From: Desulfobacteraceae bacterium
GTDB taxonomy: Bacteria > Desulfobacterota > Desulfobacteria > Desulfobacterales > SURF-7
Direction: 5' to 3'
Assembly: GCA_030619585.1 (NCBI GenBank)
Contig: JAUXBD010000003.1
Span: 1-13,286 of the forward strand
DNA length: 13,286 nt
Shown: positions 12,898 through 13,286 of the stretch, in pieces
Position numbering within the stretch: position 1 is the stretch's first letter
How the letters are laid out: every line of letters begins with the position of its first letter
Position numbers and translations under genes: made by a program
The notes under the pieces: generated by a model
Told to the model about the DNA's origin: nothing
The model's database searches: none
The model's input: only the letters and a program-made list of their open reading frames with translations

Positions 12898-13016
12898 GAT
12901 TTTGTCTCAAACACAATGGGCCAAGTTTAATGTCAAGATACGACGCTACTATCCCAAGTTTAACTTTATCTTTGCCTATAAAACCGGTTAAAAACTTGTT
13001 TTCATGGGTTGTTATG
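12898..13016. other. Gene-free stretch with a 10-bp direct repeat
   Basis: This is the rest of the 314-bp gene-free gap between the GTPase and the small membrane protein. The only structure seen is CCAAGTTTAA at 12921-12930 and again at 12954-12963, 33 bp apart. No open frame with a ribosome-binding site was found on either strand. Confidence 0.3.
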
Positions 13017-13259
13017 TTAGAAAGTTGATTTATCAAAAACTTCTGATAGCTTTTTTATTTTTTCGTTATACTTCTTGATACTACCATGCATTTCAACAGT
13101 GTCTTTCATACGTTTAAATAATGCAAAAATGAATACCAAATAAACAATTCCGACCAATACCGTCAATTTAGTCAGCCTCGCGTATTCTAGTGCACCTGGG
13201 TCGGTTTGGAACGGCAATAGTATCACTAACAACCAATTCAGTCCAGGGATAAGTAACAT
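13017..13259 (-). CDS. Small two-helix membrane protein, 80 aa
   Basis: The frame continues to the window edge, but the real start is probably the ATG at 13257-13259, because GGGGAG (13268-13273) sits eight bases before it. The product begins MLLIPGLNWLLVILLPF (first membrane segment, about residues 2-17), then a short polar loop (QTDPGALEYARLTK), then LTVLVGIVYLVFIFALF (second segment, about 32-48), and a charged, coiled-coil-like cytosolic tail (KKYNEKIKKLSEVFDK). The two segments predict an inner-membrane hairpin. I do not recognise a family and no catalytic residue is visible. It points the same way as the GTPase and yehS but is separated from them by the structured gap, so it is probably transcribed separately. 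Confidence 0.6.
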   Translation of the reverse strand: MLLIPGLNWLLVILLPFQTDPGALEYARLTKLTVLVGIVYLVFIFALFKRMKDTVEMHGSIKKYNEKIKKLSEVFDKSTF

Positions 13260-13286
13260 TATTCTTTCTCCCCAATCCTTAAGCAC

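Noticed and set aside
12844..13022. Integron attC site or cassette array on the right side
   Set aside because: Long bulged hairpins and a GTTTAAC box exist, but no matched RYYYAAC and GTTRRRY core pair flanks a foldable site, and no integrase is visible.
13260..13286. Extension of the small membrane protein to a GTG at the window edge
   Set aside because: GGGGAG at 13268-13273 is a well-spaced ribosome-binding site for the ATG at 13259 and would lie inside the extended gene.
1..13286. CRISPR array, tRNA or rRNA genes
   Set aside because: No regularly spaced repeat family and no tRNA T-loop/acceptor pattern or rRNA sequence was found by eye on either strand.

Overview
The window looks like chromosomal DNA of an anaerobic, probably sulfate-reducing deltaproteobacterium (Desulfobacterota, Desulfobacterales-like). 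This is inferred from the mix of acyl-CoA dehydrogenase and Etf genes with [4Fe-4S]-rich soluble oxidoreductases and from the middling base composition. No rRNA or tRNA is present to confirm the lineage.

Left part (1-3716), acyl-CoA oxidation: etfB and etfA (partial at the left edge) run leftward. Divergent from them, an ACAD10/11-type acyl-CoA dehydrogenase and an APH-fold kinase run rightward as a two-gene operon. Mammalian ACAD10 and ACAD11 fuse these two domains, and the levulinate pathway of Pseudomonas putida has them as LvaC and LvaA. The likely scheme is that the kinase phosphorylates a 4-hydroxyacyl-CoA, the dehydrogenase homologue eliminates phosphate and rearranges the product toward beta-oxidation, and EtfAB takes electrons from acyl-CoA dehydrogenation nearby. 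The 214-bp divergent spacer carries a repeat/dyad operator candidate.

Middle part (3768-6111), redox: a cysteine-rich protein with two C-terminal [4Fe-4S] motifs (leftward) and an aldo/keto reductase with a C-terminal double [4Fe-4S] domain (rightward) are divergently placed. A perfect 6-bp dyad between them overlaps a TTGACT -35 box.

6133-10056 (leftward): one 1307-residue protein of unknown function, with a Lys/Arg-rich N-terminus, a long alpha-helical/TPR region, a central beta-rich propeller-like region and a C-terminal TPR region. It has a good promoter 50 bp upstream.

Right part (10057-13286), a patchwork with signs of gene flux: a BRO-N-like gene remnant ending in a terminator-like hairpin; a 55-residue small gene overlapping the stub of a nucleotidyltransferase gene; a stand-alone RNase H-fold protein with all four acidic residues; a REP-like palindrome; a yehS/DUF1456 gene; an AT-rich, probably acquired, circularly permuted GTPase gene (rbgA/ylqF type); a 150-bp run of inverted repeats and hairpins; and a small two-helix membrane protein at the right end.
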